Shown here: positions 36,219 through 47,300 of the stretch, piece after piece
Position numbering within the stretch: the stretch's first letter is position 1
Layout of the letters: each line of letters starts with the position of its first letter
NCBI GenBank assembly: GCA_016744705.1
Contig: JADGDU010000018.1
Coordinates: forward strand, 37,625 to 101,624
From: Candidatus Krumholzibacteriia bacterium
GTDB taxonomy: Bacteria > Krumholzibacteriota > Krumholzibacteriia > LZORAL124-64-63
Reading direction: 5' to 3'
DNA length: 64,000 bases
Position numbers and translations under genes: made by a program
Notes under the pieces: model-generated
Told to the model about the DNA's origin: nothing
What the model saw: only the letters and a program-made list of their open reading frames with translations
Database searches by the model: none

Positions 36219-38180
36219 ATGCAGGATTTAACACTGGGAAAAAAGATAGCCTTAGGTTTTGGCGTGTTGATTTTTATCAGCGGCGCTCTAGGTGGCATGG
36301 GATCTTGGCAAATGAAAAATGCCCAGGAGGGTTCCGAGTTGCTGTCCCAGGAATATGTACCCGAATTAACCGTTTCTGCTGAAATTCGAGGGGCTGCCAA
36401 CCGGGTCATGTATGAAATGCGCGGCTATGCTTCCACCGAAGAGGAACATTATTTCGAAAAAGCAGCTACGGAAATGGAAGCCCTGGAAGTGGGCCTGAAA
36501 GAAGCCGCTGTTCTCGCGGAAACGGCCGTGCATTTAGAAAAGCTGGATGGCCAGCTTAAGGAAATCACCGCTGCCAAAGATCATTATCGGGCGCTGGCCG
36601 ATGAAACACATGAGAGTGTTTCGGGCTTAGGTGAAGCTCGTAAGAGTTTGGATACAAATGCAAAAGCGTACATGGAATATTCCAACGCCTTTTTGGCCAG
36701 CCAAACCTCGAAATTTAAGAACGAATTGGCCGCAGGGCGGGGCAATTCTATGGAACGCCTCCTGAAGGTGTCGCTAATAAATGATGTCATTTCCCTGGGA
36801 AATGACACTCGTGTTAAGGCCTTCAAAGCCCAGGGTTTACGTGACATAGCTTATATGGAAGATGCTGAGGCAAATTTCCCCAAGATCAAGGCCAAATTGG
36901 ACGAGATGCGCACGGTCACCTCCCAGCAAGTGGACCTAGATGACTTGGATGGGATCGAGCAGGCCGCCGACGGTTATGCAGGGGCCATTGAAGAATTTAT
37001 CGGATCCTGGAACACACTTGCGGACCTCGGGAAACAAAGGAACGAAAGTGGCCGTCAAGTGATTACTGCCAGTGGGATTTTGCAGGTAGCAGCAGGAGAG
37101 GCTACGGAGCGAATTTCAACTGAGGCTGCTTCCAATTTGGCCACAGCTTCTAATGTGACCATCATCGGATTGATTCTGGCGGTTGTTGTCGGCGTGCTGT
37201 TGGCCTTCTTCATGATTCGCTCCATCACTGGCCCAATCAACAAGGTCATTTCTGGTATGCAGGCTGGCAGTGACCAGGTCTCCAGTGCCTCGGGTCAAGT
37301 GGCTGAAGCGAGTACTCAATTGGCCGAAGGGGCCAGCGAACAGGCTTCCAGTCTGGAACAAACAGCAGCTTCTCTGGAAATGATGTCAGCGGGTGCAAAG
37401 CAAAGCGCCGACAATTCCCGTCAAGCCAGTGATCGGGCCCGTACTGTGAAATCCAGCGCCGAAAAGGGAAAAACGGCTATGGCCGAATTGAACGGGGCCA
37501 TGGAAAAAATCAAAACATCTTCGGATGAGACGGCTAAAATTATAAAGACCATCGATGAAATTGCCTTCCAAACAAATCTCTTGGCCTTGAACGCCGCTGT
37601 GGAAGCAGCCAGAGCCGGCGATGCGGGAAAAGGTTTTGCAGTGGTAGCTGAGGAAGTTAGAAATTTGGCCCAGCGCAGCGCTGAAGCAGCCAAGGGCACT
37701 GCCGACCTTATTGAAGGATCTACAGAGAATTCCAATCTTGGCATCAAGGCTACCGCTGAAGTCTCCACGATCCTGGAAGAAATTGTTGCCGGGGCTGTCG
37801 AGGTTTCTGATGTGATTGAAGAACTTTCTTCCACTGCAGACGGCCAGTCTCGCAGTGTGGCCGAAGTGAATATGGCTGTGGGCCAAATGGACTCTGTCAC
37901 CCAGGCCAATGCTGCCGGTGCTGAAGAATCGGCCTCTGCCGCAGAGGAAATGTCAGCTCAGGCCAGTGAATTGCAGAGCCTCGTGGGCGAATTGACGGCC
38001 ATTGTAGGTGGGGCAGACGAAATTAGGACCCAAGGGTCTGTGGAGTATGGTCACAGTGTTGGGAATCCGCATGTGAGTTCTCCTGTCGCAACCACTTTTG
38101 GTAGTGGTATTCCTGTGGGAAAAAACAGTAGCCCAGATCAGGTAATCCCCCTGGATGAAGAATGTCTTTTGGAATTATAA
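36219..38180 (+). CDS. Methyl-accepting chemotaxis protein
   Basis: 653-residue transmembrane chemoreceptor. TM1 is at ~9-28. A helical periplasmic sensor of ~280 residues, probably a long helical bundle, precedes TM2 ([19 protein letters not shown], ~310-330). HAMP and the cytoplasmic signalling coiled coil follow. The hairpin tip with [20 protein letters not shown] and [15 protein letters not shown] is intact, so it should bind CheW and CheA. No C-terminal NWETF-type CheR tether is present; the tail ends [11 protein letters not shown] 36219 has AGGAGG at 36206-36211. CTCGATAA at 36141-36148 resembles a sigma-28 -10 box. Confidence 0.93.
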   Translation: MQDLTLGKKIALGFGVLIFISGALGGMGSWQMKNAQEGSELLSQEYVPELTVSAEIRGAANRVMYEMRGYASTEEEHYFEKAATEMEALEVGLKEAAVLAETAVHLEKLDGQLKEITAAKDHYRALADETHESVSGLGEARKSLDTNAKAYMEYSNAFLASQTSKFKNELAAGRGNSMERLLKVSLINDVISLGNDTRVKAFKAQGLRDIAYMEDAEANFPKIKAKLDEMRTVTSQQVDLDDLDGIEQAADGYAGAIEEFIGSWNTLADLGKQRNESGRQVITASGILQVAAGEATERISTEAASNLATASNVTIIGLILAVVVGVLLAFFMIRSITGPINKVISGMQAGSDQVSSASGQVAEASTQLAEGASEQASSLEQTAASLEMMSAGAKQSADNSRQASDRARTVKSSAEKGKTAMAELNGAMEKIKTSSDETAKIIKTIDEIAFQTNLLALNAAVEAARAGDAGKGFAVVAEEVRNLAQRSAEAAKGTADLIEGSTENSNLGIKATAEVSTILEEIVAGAVEVSDVIEELSSTADGQSRSVAEVNMAVGQMDSVTQANAAGAEESASAAEEMSAQASELQSLVGELTAIVGGADEIRTQGSVEYGHSVGNPHVSSPVATTFGSGIPVGKNSSPDQVIPLDEECLLEL

Positions 38181-38220
38181 CCAAGGCAGCAGAGCGAAAT
38201 TGCCCTGTTGTTGATGTTCT

Positions 38221-38253
38221 GCCTGCGCGGGTCATACCCCCTCCTGCGCAGGC
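38221..38253. other. GC stem-loop in the MCP-CheW gap
   Basis: GCCTGCGC and GCGCAGGC pair around a 17-base loop. There is no T run, so it is not a typical terminator. It may set the relative expression of chemoreceptor and CheW, or stabilise the upstream message. Confidence 0.4.
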
Positions 38254-38282
38254 GGGGCAGCTGTTTCTTTCAAATGGAGTGA

Positions 38283-38801
38283 ATGATGAACCAATCCGAA
38301 AATAGCATTGATGTCCCGGTGACCCTTGATGACCGGGCAGGAAAATATCTAACCTTTGAATTGAACAAGACTGAGTTCGGGATTGAAATTCTGAGTGTTG
38401 TTGAAATTTTGAAGATGATGGAGATCACTGCGATTCCCATGTGGCCGGAGTTTGCTCAAGGGACCATCAATCTGCGGGGCCGAGTGATTCCCGTGGTCGA
38501 TCTTCGTCAGAAATTCCAACTCTCTGCCACTGAAAAAACCGAACAAACTTGCACAATCGTGGTGGAACTTGATGGGGATCAAATTGGTGTGATGGTTGAA
38601 GCGGTCAATGAGGTGAGGGATATTTCGGAAGACAATATTTCCGACACTCCCAACATTGGCGGCAGCGTCGATTCTGATTTTATTCTAGGAATGGGAAAAA
38701 CGGATGAAAGAACGGTGATTCTGCTCAATCTGGAAAAAATTCTGGTTGGTGGCGAAATGGAAGTGCTACGGAGTGAGTCAGGAGAACCGGTTTTATCTTA
38801 G
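38283..38801 (+). CDS. cheW: CheW coupling protein
   Basis: 172-residue cytosolic adaptor linking chemoreceptors to CheA. The fold is standard: YLTFELNKTEFGIEILSVVEI, ITAIPMWPEFAQGTINLRGR, VIPVVDLRQKF and VGVMVEAVNEV-like DQIGVMVEAVNEVRDI, ending in LILNLEKIL-type VILLNLEKILVG. TGGAGTG precedes the start; ATG 38283 or 38286 are both possible. It follows the MCP gene by about 100 bases. No cheA, cheR or cheB lies in the window, so the partner kinase must be elsewhere. Confidence 0.92.
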   Translation: MMNQSENSIDVPVTLDDRAGKYLTFELNKTEFGIEILSVVEILKMMEITAIPMWPEFAQGTINLRGRVIPVVDLRQKFQLSATEKTEQTCTIVVELDGDQIGVMVEAVNEVRDISEDNISDTPNIGGSVDSDFILGMGKTDERTVILLNLEKILVGGEMEVLRSESGEPVLS

Positions 38802-38829
38802 CCATTGTTCCCTAAGGGGCGATGCTGTT

Positions 38830-38863
38830 GCCAGAGCCGTTCCGCGCGGCTCTGGCCTTTTTT
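38830..38863. terminator. Terminator after cheW
   Basis: GCCAGAGCCG and CGGCTCTGGC pair around TTCCGCG, followed by CTTTTTTT on the plus strand. It closes the MCP-CheW region just before the convergent NtrC-type gene. Confidence 0.92.
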
Positions 38864-38869
38864 TGAGAA

Positions 38870-40246
38870 CTAACTCAGATCGTATTTTTCCAACCGATAG
38901 ATCAGCACATGCCGGGGAATGTCCAGGAATTGAGCGGTTTTGCTCCGGTTCCCTGCACATATTTCCAGGGCTTGCCGGATGATTTCTTTTTCCATGGCTA
39001 TCAAAGAAAAACCCTCGGGGGGCAGCGTCCTGAGAGGGAACCCATTTTCTGATGGTGGCTCTTGCATGGCGGGAGAAACCTTTCCGGACCGGGGGCTTAA
39101 GCGGTGCAGATCGGCCAACTCCAAAGTATCGCTCTGGCGCATCAGTACCAGCCGCTGGTTGATGTTTTTCAGCTCCCGAACATTTCCCCGCCATGGCTTC
39201 ACCCTAAGCTCTTCATGTAGCTTTTCGGTAGTCAATACACCGGCTCCACCATGCAGCAAAGTAAAATGATCCCACAGCAAACTGACATCGTCCCCTCGTT
39301 CCCGGAGGGGGGGAAGGTGCAAATGCAATACATTCAAACGGTAGAACAAATCTTCCCTGAATCGACCTTCAGCTACTTCAGTTTCCAGATCCTGGTGAGT
39401 GGCGCAGACCAGACGGAAGTCAACGTCCACTGGCAGGTTGCCTCCCACTGGGTCCACCTGATGGCTTTCCAGAACACGCAACAGCTTGGGCTGCAAAGCC
39501 AGAGGTAATTCGGCCACTTCGTCCAAAAAGAGGGTGCCGCCCTGAGCCTGGCGAATTTTCCCGAGAGAGTCTTTACCGGCACCTGTGAAGGCACCTTTGG
39601 TATGGCCGAAAAGCTCTGATTCCATCAAATCCGGTGGGATGGCTCCACAGTTTACCGGAACAAAAGGCTGGTCGAAGCGAGGCGACAAATCGTGACATGA
39701 GCGAGAGATCAATTCCTTGCCCGTGCCGCTTTCACCGGTGATTAACACCGTGGCATCACTGGCGGCAACTTGCTGGACCTGTTGCATAAGGTTTTTCATG
39801 ATTTTGGATTGGTGTATCAAGCCCGAGTCTGCGGATTTTTCTTGGAGCAGATGTCGCAGGCGGGCGTTGTCTTTTTCCAACCCACGGGTGTGCAGGGCCT
39901 GATCTACAGCCATCAACAACTCAGCCCGGGCGAAGGGTTTCAGCAAATAGGAGAAGGCCCCCAGTTGCATGGCCTCCACTGCTTGTTTGACGGTGCCATG
40001 TGCCGTCAGAACAATCACTGGTGGGGCACTGTCTGGATTATCTTCCACAACGTGGCGCAAAACCTCCATGCCATCCATGACAGGCATCTGGATGTCAGTC
40101 AGCACCAGATCTGGTTTTTGGGGTAACAGTTCCAGTCCCAATTGGCCATTGGCGGCAGGTAAAACTTCGTGGCCTGCTTCCAGAAGCATAAACGTAACGA
40201 CTTCCCTCAGGTTGGTATCGTCATCGATTAAGAGGATGCGTGCCAT
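38870..40246 (-). CDS. NtrC-family sigma-54 response regulator
   Basis: 458-residue transcription activator. The receiver has IDDD and phospho-acceptor Asp51 in [13 protein letters not shown]. The AAA+ domain carries Walker A GESGTGKE, the sigma-54 contact loop GAFTGA, Walker [13 protein letters not shown] and [12 protein letters not shown]. The C-terminal Fis-type helix-turn-helix reads [20 protein letters not shown]. It has all parts of a full NtrC-type enhancer-binding protein. The start at ATG 40246, four bases after the stop of the upstream secreted-protein gene, begins the receiver. No partner kinase is adjacent. I saw no clear -24/-12 promoter nearby. Confidence 0.92.
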   Translation of the reverse strand: MARILLIDDDTNLREVVTFMLLEAGHEVLPAANGQLGLELLPQKPDLVLTDIQMPVMDGMEVLRHVVEDNPDSAPPVIVLTAHGTVKQAVEAMQLGAFSYLLKPFARAELLMAVDQALHTRGLEKDNARLRHLLQEKSADSGLIHQSKIMKNLMQQVQQVAASDATVLITGESGTGKELISRSCHDLSPRFDQPFVPVNCGAIPPDLMESELFGHTKGAFTGAGKDSLGKIRQAQGGTLFLDEVAELPLALQPKLLRVLESHQVDPVGGNLPVDVDFRLVCATHQDLETEVAEGRFREDLFYRLNVLHLHLPPLRERGDDVSLLWDHFTLLHGGAGVLTTEKLHEELRVKPWRGNVRELKNINQRLVLMRQSDTLELADLHRLSPRSGKVSPAMQEPPSENGFPLRTLPPEGFSLIAMEKEIIRQALEICAGNRSKTAQFLDIPRHVLIYRLEKYDLS

Positions 40247-40250
40247 GGCT

Positions 40251-40799
40251 TCAAGGAGCCAGTGAGGCTCGGACCTCACCGCTGTTGGAGAAAAAGCCAC
40301 CGCCGTTGGGGTTGCTCACAGGGGCTTTTTCTTCCCATTTCCAGAGGTACCACCGTTTGTCGCTTTCCACAAAGTGAAAGGAGGCTTCGGAGATATAGGG
40401 GCGCCCGCCAATTTTCAAGAGGTAAGTTAATTGGAAAAGGGCTCTTTGGTCGATGGGCATGCCTCGTTCGGTGATTTCATCGGTGAGGTGGAGCTCTGCC
40501 TTGAGGACAGGGCTCAGGATTTGTTGGAGAAAACCCTCTTCAGTGGTGATGTCCCAGTTTTTCCAATCGATATTGGGATACATGGCTTCGGTGATGTCAC
40601 CCGGCACGTAAACGAAGCTGTCAGCCAAAACGCTGCGGTAGGCGGAAAAGTCACGCTTTAGCACGGCTCTTTCGAGGGTCTCCAGAACTTTCAATGGTTC
40701 CTGGGCTCCAAATCTGGAGTCTTCCATAGTGGCATCCACTACCTGGGCCTGGCCTGACCCACTCAGGACCAGAATCAGGATGAGCGGTAGAAGTTTCAT
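40251..40799 (-). CDS. Small secreted NTF2-like protein
   Basis: 182-residue exported protein from ATG 40799, which starts a clean signal peptide (KLLPLILILVLSGSGQAQ); the frame is open to 40844. The mature part resembles NTF2/SnoaL-like folds: LETLERAVLKRDFSAYRSVL with DSFVYV, then FQLTYLLKIGGRPYISEASF and RWYLWKWEE. It is tightly linked to the NtrC-type regulator gene (4-base gap), so it could be a ligand-binding or sensing partner, or simply cotranscribed. The ribosome site is weak. Confidence 0.6.
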   Translation of the reverse strand: MKLLPLILILVLSGSGQAQVVDATMEDSRFGAQEPLKVLETLERAVLKRDFSAYRSVLADSFVYVPGDITEAMYPNIDWKNWDITTEEGFLQQILSPVLKAELHLTDEITERGMPIDQRALFQLTYLLKIGGRPYISEASFHFVESDKRWYLWKWEEKAPVSNPNGGGFFSNSGEVRASLAP

Positions 40800-41172
40800 G
40801 TATGGTTGCTTCAAGATGGCTCGCTTTCCATTTTTGTTCCTCATGAATAGGCCTTACCAAAAGACCAGATTTCGCTCGTCCCCATACTAAGCCCATCGGT
40901 CATCCAAAGGGAACCGTTCATATTATTGTTGTGCTCAGACTGGTTCGTATAAGGCTCTAATTTTTAGGCTTTGGGCCCCATATTTGAAATGATTGCACAA
41001 TAATCAATATAGCATTGGAGAATATTCTACAAAAATACTGGGCGTTTCGCTTGGTGATTGTGTAAGTTATTGTAAGCGCGACAGTTGGGCTTTGGGTTGA
41101 TTCCTGCTTTAGTGCATTCATGATTCCATGGACTTATGCCGCATGTGAAAAGACAAATGAATCGAGGGCAAT
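40800..41172. other. Divergent intergenic region without a gene
   Basis: This 370-base AT-rich stretch separates the minus-strand NTF2-like/NtrC genes from the plus-strand metal-efflux operon. It must hold promoters in both directions, but I see no clear TTGACA/TATAAT pair and no TGGCAC-N5-TTGC sigma-54 element. Short frames here lack ribosome sites and protein-like sequence. Confidence 0.5.
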
Positions 41173-42483
41173 GTGTTTTGGAAATACCCCGGCCACACTT
41201 TTGGGGCCGCTATTTTGTGGGCTTTGCTGGCCGCGTCGTTGGCCTGGGCCGGCAATGAATTTCCGCAGCAACCTGTGCTGGACGATTATCTGCAGTGGGC
41301 TACAGAATACCACCCGAGACTGGCTGCTTCCCGGGCCCAATACCAGGCCACAGTGCACAATGCTGATCAGGCAGGTGCCCTCCCTGATTTGAGATTGTCC
41401 TGGGGTGAAATGATTGTTCCCGTGGAAACCCGAGTGGGAGCCCAGCAACGAATTTTTTCTGTTTCTCAAAGCCTACCCTGGTTTGGAACATTGGGGGAAT
41501 CCCAAGGTGCGGCCAAATCCAAAGCACAAGCAGCTCAAAGTTTATTTTTAGCCGACAGCCTGGCGGTGGCCCAAGGAGTTCGTACCGCCTGGATCCAGTT
41601 GGCGAAATTGCAACAAGAAATCTTTCTGACCAGAGGCCACTTTGAATTGTCTCGGCAAAGTGAAGACTTAGCGCTGCATGCTTACGAAGCGGGGACGGCC
41701 CGTTTTCGCAATGTTCTACAGGCTCAGATGGAGAGCGAAAAGCTCAAAGTCCGTTTGGAATCGCTGGGGGATCGCTTGGTTCCCAGCACAGTGTTTTTGA
41801 ATTCGGCAGCTGGATTGCCGTCCACTATTAAAGCTCCCGAGGCTGTGCTGCCTCCGGTCCTGGAGAAAGCTTTGGCTTGGAATGATTTACAGCATGTCCT
41901 CGACCGTGACAACCCCACTCTGAAGAGCATGAGACAAAAGGAGGATAGCCATCGCCACTTGGTGGAAGTGGCTCGCCTTTCCGGACGCCCGGGCCTGACA
42001 CTGGGCTTGGATTATATCATGACCGGTGATGCGATCATGGCCGGTGTTGATGACAGTGGGAAGGATCCGATCATTGCCCGCCTGGCTATCAATGTTCCCC
42101 TGTGGTCAGGCAAGTCCACTGCCCGGCGACTAGCCGAAACCAGCCGTTTGCAAGCTGCCACTTACGACCGTTCCCGGATGAGTTTGGATTTGGCGCAACA
42201 GCTGGAGAAGGTTCTCTTCCAGGTCCGTGACTCAGGCCGGAGCTGGCATCTTTACCATGAAAACCTCTTACCCCGAGCCCGGCAGATTCTTTCTTCCAGC
42301 ATCTCTGATTATGAAACCGGACGCGCCACATTTGATGAAGTGATTGGGGCCAGGGAAAGCCTGTTGGCTCTGGAATTGGCTCGTCTGCGGGCCGCTGTGG
42401 ACCAGAGCCTGGCTTTGAATGATCTGGAAGCGCTTCTGGGTGCTCCAGTGGATTCCTTCATTATTTCCCATGGAAATGAGTAA
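41173..42483 (+). CDS. TolC-family outer-membrane efflux channel (CusC/CzcC-like)
   Basis: 436-residue outer-membrane factor of a tripartite RND pump. The signal peptide is AAILWALLAASLAWAG. It is followed by two OEP halves with long helices (LQWATEYHPRLAASRAQYQ, then a PDLRLSWGEMI strand; RPGLTLGLDYIM, then ETGRATFDEVIGARESLL), as in TolC/CusC. GTG 41173 has GAGGG five bases upstream. Its stop overlaps the start of the CusB-like gene, making it the first gene of a coupled three-gene operon. Confidence 0.87.
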   Translation: MFWKYPGHTFGAAILWALLAASLAWAGNEFPQQPVLDDYLQWATEYHPRLAASRAQYQATVHNADQAGALPDLRLSWGEMIVPVETRVGAQQRIFSVSQSLPWFGTLGESQGAAKSKAQAAQSLFLADSLAVAQGVRTAWIQLAKLQQEIFLTRGHFELSRQSEDLALHAYEAGTARFRNVLQAQMESEKLKVRLESLGDRLVPSTVFLNSAAGLPSTIKAPEAVLPPVLEKALAWNDLQHVLDRDNPTLKSMRQKEDSHRHLVEVARLSGRPGLTLGLDYIMTGDAIMAGVDDSGKDPIIARLAINVPLWSGKSTARRLAETSRLQAATYDRSRMSLDLAQQLEKVLFQVRDSGRSWHLYHENLLPRARQILSSSISDYETGRATFDEVIGARESLLALELARLRAAVDQSLALNDLEALLGAPVDSFIISHGNE

Positions 42484-44308
42484 TAATATGAGCTTCAAAC
42501 AAATCAGGTTGTGGCTTTTGGTTCTGTTGATCCCCGTTGCTTTTGGTTTGGGTTTTTTGATGCGGGGTGCAGAGATCTCCCCTGATGGGATGGCCACAAA
42601 GAAGGATCAGGTCCAGCGCTGGACTTGCGCCATGCACCCACAAATCATCCTGCCCACCAATGAGCAGCAATGCCCTATCTGTTTTATGGACTTGATCCTT
42701 CTGGAAGAGGAAAGCCAGTCGGGGCTCAACACCAATGAATTGGCCCTCAGTCCAGAGGCGGCTGCCTTGGCTGATGTAGGCACCAGCACTGTGCAGCGCA
42801 GGTTTGTTTCGCGACAGGTTCCTTTAGTGGGCAAAGTCGCTGTGGACGAAACCAGGCAGCGAAACATTACGGCTCGGTTTGGCGGCCGGTTGGATCATTT
42901 GCATTTGGCCTCCACCGGTGTTCGAGTGAACCGGGGTATGAAATTGGCGGAAATTTATAGCCCGGAAATTTATGGGGCCCAGGCTGAATTGCAGAGTGCT
43001 ATAGGAGCCTTGGAAGCTGCCGGCGAGGGTGATGCAGCCGTGGGAGCCAGTAGGTTGGTGGATTCGGCCAAAAAACGATTGCTCTTGCTGGGGTTGGATG
43101 AGAAGCAGATTTCCAATATTGCTGAGGGTCATCAGTTCGCTGATCACTTGACGGTGGTAGCGCCCTTTGATGGAGTGGTGATTGAGCGGGTGGCCACTGA
43201 AGGGCAATATGTGAAAACGGGCTCAGTGCTTTATGCCATGGCCGATCTGTCCTCGGTTTGGGTTACTCTGGAAGCCTATGAACGGGACCTTCCCTGGCTT
43301 CGTACCGGCCAGACTGTACAGTTCTCGATACGGTCCAATCCAGGCTTGCAGTTTTCCGGAGAGATCCTTTTCATGGACCCGGTTTTGAATGAAAGAACCC
43401 GCACGGTGGAAGTGCGTGTTCAGGTGACAAATAAAGAGGGATTGCTGAAACCGGGCATGTTGGTTTCGGCTGAAGTGCAAGCTGTTCTGGATGCCACGGG
43501 CCAACCGGTCAATCCTGATCATGTGACACAGGCTCCACTGGTTATTCCGACATCGGCACCCCTGCTGACGGGCAAGAGGGCAGTGGTCTATGTGAAGCTG
43601 CCGGGTGCAGATGATTCTGTGTATCAAGGCCGTATGGTCAAACTGGGTCCTCGAGCGGGTGATTTTTACTTGGTCAATGATGGCCTGAATGAAGGCGAGG
43701 AAGTGGTCACGCGGGGGGCATTTAAAATTGACAGTGCGCTACAGATTCTGGCCGGTTCCAGCATGATGATGGCTCCGGATGGCACTCAGGAGACTCTGGA
43801 AAAAAAGGAGGAAATCCCAACTTGGAATCCAGCTCTGGTTCCTGAAGAATTTCGACATGGGTTGTCCCGACTTTTGGACTCCTATCTAGTGATACAAAAC
43901 ACTCTGGCCCAGGACGATGAGGTCAGATCAGCTGTGGCCGTGATGGATATGACGGCTGCCATGAACAATGTACAAAGCCAGTCCGCAAATCTTCCGGTGG
44001 CCGCCCTCATGCAGTGGGACGCTCTCGCCACTCCTTTGGACAGCGCCCTACAATCTATGGTTCATAGTACGGATCTGGCTTCGCGCAGGGAGCCATTCGA
44101 GCCCTTGTCCGATAATCTGTGGTTAGTGTTGGAGAGCTTTGATACATCTGAACGCCAGGTCATTCGTCGCTTCAATTGTCCCATGGCCTTTGATAATAAA
44201 GGAGCCAATTGGATCCAGTTGGACGCAGTGACTAACAATCCTTATTACGGCCATATGATGTTGCGTTGTGGTGCCGAAGTGGCCACTCTCGGACAGGATG
44301 AAAAATGA
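42476..44308 (+). CDS. CusB-like periplasmic adaptor with metal-binding ends
   Basis: 610-residue membrane-fusion protein. A signal/anchor helix (LWLLVLLIPVAFGLGFLM) precedes a heavy-metal-binding module (WTCAMHPQI with CPICFMDL, ~45-75). The lipoyl/barrel/beta-barrel adaptor core follows: VGKVAVDETRQRNITARFGG, VVAPFDGVVIERVATEGQYV and NERTRTVEVRVQV. At the C-terminus a DUF3347-like module has FNCPMAFDNKGANWIQ, then NPYYGHMMLRCG, with Cys/Met ligands. ATG 42476 overlaps the CusC-like stop; ATG 42488 is an alternative. It links the outer-membrane channel to the CusA-like pump and probably passes Cu(I)/Ag(I). Confidence 0.85.
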   Translation: MSNNMSFKQIRLWLLVLLIPVAFGLGFLMRGAEISPDGMATKKDQVQRWTCAMHPQIILPTNEQQCPICFMDLILLEEESQSGLNTNELALSPEAAALADVGTSTVQRRFVSRQVPLVGKVAVDETRQRNITARFGGRLDHLHLASTGVRVNRGMKLAEIYSPEIYGAQAELQSAIGALEAAGEGDAAVGASRLVDSAKKRLLLLGLDEKQISNIAEGHQFADHLTVVAPFDGVVIERVATEGQYVKTGSVLYAMADLSSVWVTLEAYERDLPWLRTGQTVQFSIRSNPGLQFSGEILFMDPVLNERTRTVEVRVQVTNKEGLLKPGMLVSAEVQAVLDATGQPVNPDHVTQAPLVIPTSAPLLTGKRAVVYVKLPGADDSVYQGRMVKLGPRAGDFYLVNDGLNEGEEVVTRGAFKIDSALQILAGSSMMMAPDGTQETLEKKEEIPTWNPALVPEEFRHGLSRLLDSYLVIQNTLAQDDEVRSAVAVMDMTAAMNNVQSQSANLPVAALMQWDALATPLDSALQSMVHSTDLASRREPFEPLSDNLWLVLESFDTSERQVIRRFNCPMAFDNKGANWIQLDAVTNNPYYGHMMLRCGAEVATLGQDEK

Positions 44309-47300
44309 GCCGCGAAAATATGGAGACTCCCCAGGGTTTCTGGGCCGACCTCATTGGTTTCTGTCTCGACAACAAACTGATCATTTTTCTGCTGGTTCTT
44401 CTGGCAATAGGCTGGGGTGCCGTCGTTTCCCCTTTTGATTGGCAAAACAGTTGGTTGCCTCGGGACCCTGTGCCGGTGGATGCCATTCCCGACCTGGGAG
44501 AGAATCAGCAGATACTATTTACCGAGTGGCCGGGGCGCTCACCTCAGGACCTGGAAGACCAGGTGACCTACCCACTGACCTCTGCTCTCATGGGATTGCC
44601 ACACGTGCGCACTGTACGCAGTTATTCCTTCTTCGGGTTCAGCAGTATTTATGTGCTCTTCGAGGAAGGCACCGAATTTTACGACTCCCGCTCACGCATC
44701 CTCGAAAAACTGAACAGCCTACCTGGGGGGACACTGCCCCCTGGCGTGAAGCCAGCACTGGGGCCTGATGCCACGGCTCTGGGGCAGGTGTTCTGGTACA
44801 CCATTGAAGGACGCGATGAGCAGGGACGTCCCGCCGGTGGTTGGGATTTGGCAGAACTGCGCAAGGTTCAGGACTTTCAAATTCGAGACGCTCTTTTGGC
44901 TGCTGGCGGTGTGGCCGAAGTGGCTTCGGTGGGGGGATTTGAACAAGAATACCAAGTGGAAGTAGACCCTGAAGCTTTGCTCTTATATGACGTCACGTTG
45001 CCCCAGGTGTCTCGGGCTGTGAGCCAATCCAATGCGGATGTTGGCGCGCGCAGTCTGGAAATCAACCGTGTGGAATATGTGGTGCGCGGAGTGGGAACCG
45101 TGACCAGCATCACCGATTTGGAAGAAAGCGTGGTGGCAGTCAGAGAAAATGTTCCGGTGCTACTTGCAGATGTGGCCACGGTGTCTTTGGGCCCTGCCTT
45201 ACGGCGAGGAGTTTTGGATAAGGAAGGGGCCGAAGCGGTGGGTGGAGTGGTGGTAGTCCGCTACGGAGAAAATCCTCTGGAAGTTATCAGGAAAGTTAAG
45301 GAACGCATCCAGGAGATAGCACCCAGCCTGCCCCAAAAAGTCTTGGCCGACGGACGCACCAGTAAGCTCACCATTGTCCCATTCTACGACCGCAGCGGTT
45401 TGATCATCGAAACCCTGGATACTTTACGCGAAGCTCTCAGTTTGGAAATTCTGCTGACCATTATTGTGATCATCGTCATGGTGGGGAACATGCGGGCGGG
45501 TTTGTTGGTGGCCGGGTTGTTGCCCCTGGCGGTGCTTATGTCCTTCATCGCCATGAAGGTTTTTAAGGTGGATGCAAACATTGTGGCTTTGTCGGGAATC
45601 GCCATTGCCATTGGCACCATGGTGGATATGGGGGTGATCATGGTGGACAACATTTTGCGCCGGCAGGAGCAGGCCCCTGGCGCGCCTTTACGGTCTGTTA
45701 TTCACCAGGCTGGTAGTGAAGTTGCCGGTGCCATAGCCACAGCGGTGGCCACGACTGTCATTAGCTTTCTGCCCGTTTTCACTCTAATTGCAGCCGAAGG
45801 AAAACTATTTCGGCCTCTGGCCTTCACCAAGACTTTTGCCTTGGCTTCATCGGTCATTGTGGCCTTGGTGGTCATCCCGCCAGTGGCCCTATTGATTCTT
45901 AGGGGACGCAAGCCGGCGGGTTCTCAAGCTGGAGTAACCTGGTGGCAAAACAAAAAGTATCGTAACTGGATACCGGCTTTTCTGGCCGTGATTCTTTTGG
46001 CCAACATGTGGTTGCCTCTGGGCCCCGAGCGCAGTCTTATCCTGAACATTCTGTTTGTGTTGGTTCTGGCTGGTGGGCTGCTCTTGCTCTTTGGATTCTT
46101 CGGGAAAGCCTATCCCCGCATTCTCGCGGTGTGCCTGAATAACAAGCAGGCTTTTTTGATGCTGCCCCTGCTGGTGATGATTGCCGGAACCCTGGTTTGG
46201 CGCAGCTTGGGCCAGGAATTCATGCCCCCCCTGGATGAAGGCTCTTTTCTCTACATGCCAACCACCATGCCCCACGCTTCCATTGGCGAGGCTACCGATG
46301 TGCTGTCCCATCTGGACCGAGCCATTGGTAGCATTCCCGAAGTGGAGCAGGTTGTGGGGAAGTTGGGCCGTGCCCAAACCGCCTTGGATCCGGCACCCAT
46401 TTCCATGGTTGAATCTGTCATCAACTACAAATCAGAATACAAACGCAACGAGAGGGGACGCCGGCAGCGCTACCGTTATGATCGCCAGGATGAACAATTT
46501 CTCCGTGACGAATCCGGCCAACTGATCCCCGATAACGGCGGCCGCTATTTTCGCCAATGGCGGGAGGAAATTGAGAGCGCTGATGATATCTGGAACGAAA
46601 TCGTCCGCGTGACCAAATTGCCGGGTACCACTTCGGCTCCCAAGCTTCAACCTATCAGCACCCGCCTGGTGATGCTGCAAAGTGGCATGCGCGCTCCCAT
46701 GGGCGTGAAGGTCAAAGGGCCCAGCCTGGAAGCCATTGAAAAGGCTGCCCTGGCTATCGAAAAGCATTTAAAAGATGTACCCGCAGTACAGGCCAGCACG
46801 GTGATCGCCGATCGTATGGTGGGCAAGCCCTATTTGGAATTGGTCATAGAACGTAAGGCCATCGCCCGGCACGGATTGACCATTGCCGCGGTGCAGGATG
46901 TGGTGCAAACCGCCATCGGGGGTACCACAGCCACCACAACCATCGAAGGCCGGGCGCGCCATGCGGTCAGGGTGCGTTATGCTCGCGAACGCCGGGATGA
47001 TCTGGAAGCCATTGAGGCCATTTTGGTCCATGGGTCAGATGGAGTGCCGGTGCCTATGGGTGATCTGGTTCAGATGCGTTATGTGCGCGGGCCCATGACC
47101 ATCAAAAGCGAAGATACTTTCCTTATCGGGTATGTGATTTTTGGTGGTGAGCCCGGAGTTGCCGAAGTGGAAGTAGTGGAGGCGGCGCGTGATCATTTGC
47201 GGCAATTGCAGGACAGCGGTGGTATGAATCTACCCGAAGGAGTGAATTATGCTTTTGCCGGGAGTTTTGAAAATCAGGTGCGCAGTGAGAAAACCCTAAG

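Noticed and set aside
40800..41172. Sigma-54 promoter near the NtrC-type regulator
   Set aside because: No TGGCAC-N5-TTGC element on either strand; TTGCAC at about 41000 lacks the -24 part.
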